A stretch of 64,000 nucleotides of DNA from assembly GCA_013373375.1 (NCBI GenBank), contig JABXHY010000061.1, positions 1-64,000 on the forward strand. The letters run 5' to 3'. Numbering within the stretch: the stretch's first letter is position 1; each line of letters begins with the position of its first letter. A program made the position numbers and the translations under genes. The notes below the pieces were generated by a model. The model searched no databases and was not told the DNA's origin. It saw only the letters and a program-made list of their open reading frames with translations. Positions 39,701 through 42,700 of the stretch are shown here, piece by piece. The stretch is from Gammaproteobacteria bacterium (lineage in GTDB: Bacteria > Pseudomonadota > Gammaproteobacteria > Enterobacterales > Kangiellaceae).

Positions 39701-42700
39701 CGTTATATTTAAGCGCTGTGCAGCGACTACGCTTAAGTCCGCACTAGGAGAAGTAATTTCAAGTGTAGGAGGCTCTTCATCCGTCACTACTTGTTGAGAA
39801 TTTAAACTGTTGAGCGCGAATTGGCCTCGTTCTTCAGTAAACCGATCTGAAACGACTGCATACACTGAATATTTAGATAGGTGAGTTAAATAAGGTATAG
39901 GTGACAAATACGCGGTTTCAATTTCTAAATCTTCTTGTGATGAGAAAAACCGGTTATTTCCAGCATGAATAAATGCAGATTCACCATTGTTGTTTTGATC
40001 GTCTAATAACAAGAAAATCTTATGGTCATTTTTGTATACCGTTTGACGAGTATTGCCACGTCGATAATTATTTACGCTCGACTGATTCTTTGAGAAAACT
40101 CGAACACCTTTGATAAAGCTTTTAGTGCTAGTGCCTCCTGTAAATTCAGGAGTAATGTCAATTGCAACAACTTGGCCACCAAATAAGCTACTCAATACCA
40201 CCCCTGAAGTTGAGTCTATGACTTCTTCTTTCAGCAATGCAGTACATTGCTCATCTCCGTAATACTTAACTTTGTAACTAATGGCAGTATTGTCAGTAAA
40301 ATCAAAATGTAAGTTAGATAATGAAACCTTGGGCTGAGGATGAACTATGAGCTTTCCATTTTTAAACTGAATGTAATCTTCGTCATTAAGCTTTAAAGAA
40401 CCCTCAACGTCTAAACTCTCTGGGTACTCCCATTGAGTCGCGTAATAAAGGAATTCGCTCGCACTATTTGTTACTCTAATTTGCTGAGGGTTACGCGAAA
40501 TTTGACCGGACTCAAGCTCGAAATTTGAATATAAAGGGTAGAAGTTAATTCTTTCTTCAAGGTCTTTTCCAGTATAATCATCAACTACCGAGAAAGTTTG
40601 ATAACTAGCACCACCATTTATAAGCTGAGAATCAGGGGAAATATCAGAAAGACTAACCTGTGGCGCTAAATCCTTTTTAACTTTTATTACGAATGGATAA
40701 CTTATAGCATTGCCACTTGTGTCAACTGCTTTCACTAACAATGTGATATCCATACCTTCATCAGGTACTGGATTATATTGGTTTAAATCAATTTCAAGAT
40801 TAGGTGTCTGTTGTGTCTTAGTTATTCTCAAAGACTCTTCATTCAAGCCACTGTCACTAGCCAGTAGAACCGGCACTTGATTATCAGAGTTTAAATAAAT
40901 TTCGTAACTTTCAACGCCCATATTGTCATTTATACTGACAATTACAGGCAACACCTGTCTTTCCACCACAGTGGACTTAGGTTGATTAACAACAACTTTC
41001 GGAGCATCGTTATCGGCTTCAATAGTAAAGTCGACTGAGTTTGAATTCTTTTTATTGACGCCTTTATCGGTTACTACAACTTTAAGCTTAAATGTATTGC
41101 CAGCTTCACTAATCAAATCCTTTGGCAATTTTATTTCGCCTTCAAAATCCGTTTCAAAACGTGTTGCAACGACAACTTCTCCAATCGTAATAGGGTCAGG
41201 AACTGTAACAGACTCTTCTCTATCGTCACGAATCAGTGTTGCCCAGGCAAGTTCGATTTGAGTGCCGTCTTCTCGTTCTAAAATAGGTAATACATCATTA
41301 ATTATAATATTATCGTTGGCTTCACCTGATACTCGGAAGGTGTTTCCTGGTAACACGCTTAAAGCTTGCTTCGGCTCAAGCATTACAACGTTTGGTGCTT
41401 CTAAATCATCTAATATATCAATATCTACTAAAGACTCGGCTTGTAAGTTTGCATCGTCAGTAACACGAACACCGATTTCAATGTCTCCATTCGAATCACT
41501 CGAAGGAACTACAATACTGTGGGTCAGATATTCATCTGGCCTAATTTGATTGCGGCTGAATGTGTGTGAATAAATAATGCCTTTTACGGTATCACGTATA
41601 AAAAACTCAGCTGACACAACTTCAGAGTCATCACTCACTTGCGCAACTAAAGTAAATCTTTCTCCTTCATACAATCGGCTTCCATTTGCAGGAGAGCGAA
41701 TAGTGACACTAGGAGGTATTTCGCTTGCAACTGAGTAAGACCAATCAGATGTTGAAACGTTATCAAAAGTGTCGGTAACATCTACTTTAAATGTTACGTC
41801 AGTCGTACTTTCAGGCACAAGATAATCAAAACTACCGTCTATTTTTTTCAACGACGGCTGTTCACTTACAACAGTTGAACCATTGATAGAAATAGAAACC
41901 GATTTTAATTTTGAGTTATCACGAGCTAACCATTTAAACTCGTAATTTCGACCTGCGTAAAGTGAAACCGAAGGCACAGGCGAGTTAATCTCGCCATAAG
42001 GCGCTGTTGTGTCCGCAGTAATAGTCGCACTGGAAGTTTTATCTTCAGATAATTGATCGGTGCTGTCTGTCGCCTGAACGACAACTCTTATGCTAGAGTT
42101 TTCATTAGTTAATCTAAGTTCACCCAGCTTTAATTTAAATTGAGATGTTGAATTCGGTGACGCCAGCAATCCACTTTCGGTGTCTTTTACAATTGTACGA
42201 ATAGCACTCGTTGAATCGCCAATATAAAAATCCGCTTTAATACCAGTAACACCACGATCATCAGTAGCAAATACGTTAAGGGTTAATTCATCATTAGGAA
42301 AATAATTACTTTGATTAAAAGTTACCTCTTCCACCACTGGCCTTTGATCAGAGATAACTCCTATAACTCGTTCTTCTCTTGAAAAGTTACCGACTTCATC
42401 ATAGACAGTAACAATGATTGGATAGCTGTCGTATTCGGTGTTCGGCAGATTTGAAAAGCTAGGTGCAGTCACTAATCGAATTGCAGAATAAGCGTTTAAT
42501 CCACCCGGAACCGACTGTATTTTAAAATCGTCGCCACTAATTATATCGCCTGCATTACCCGTTAGTCGAAACTCATTACCAACTTTAATAACACCAGCCA
42601 ACTCTATATTCGTGGCACCAACATTATCGTATCCGGTTGCTTTGATAACTATTTCACTATTTTCTACAACCTGACTAATATTATTAACGCCACTTAAGTT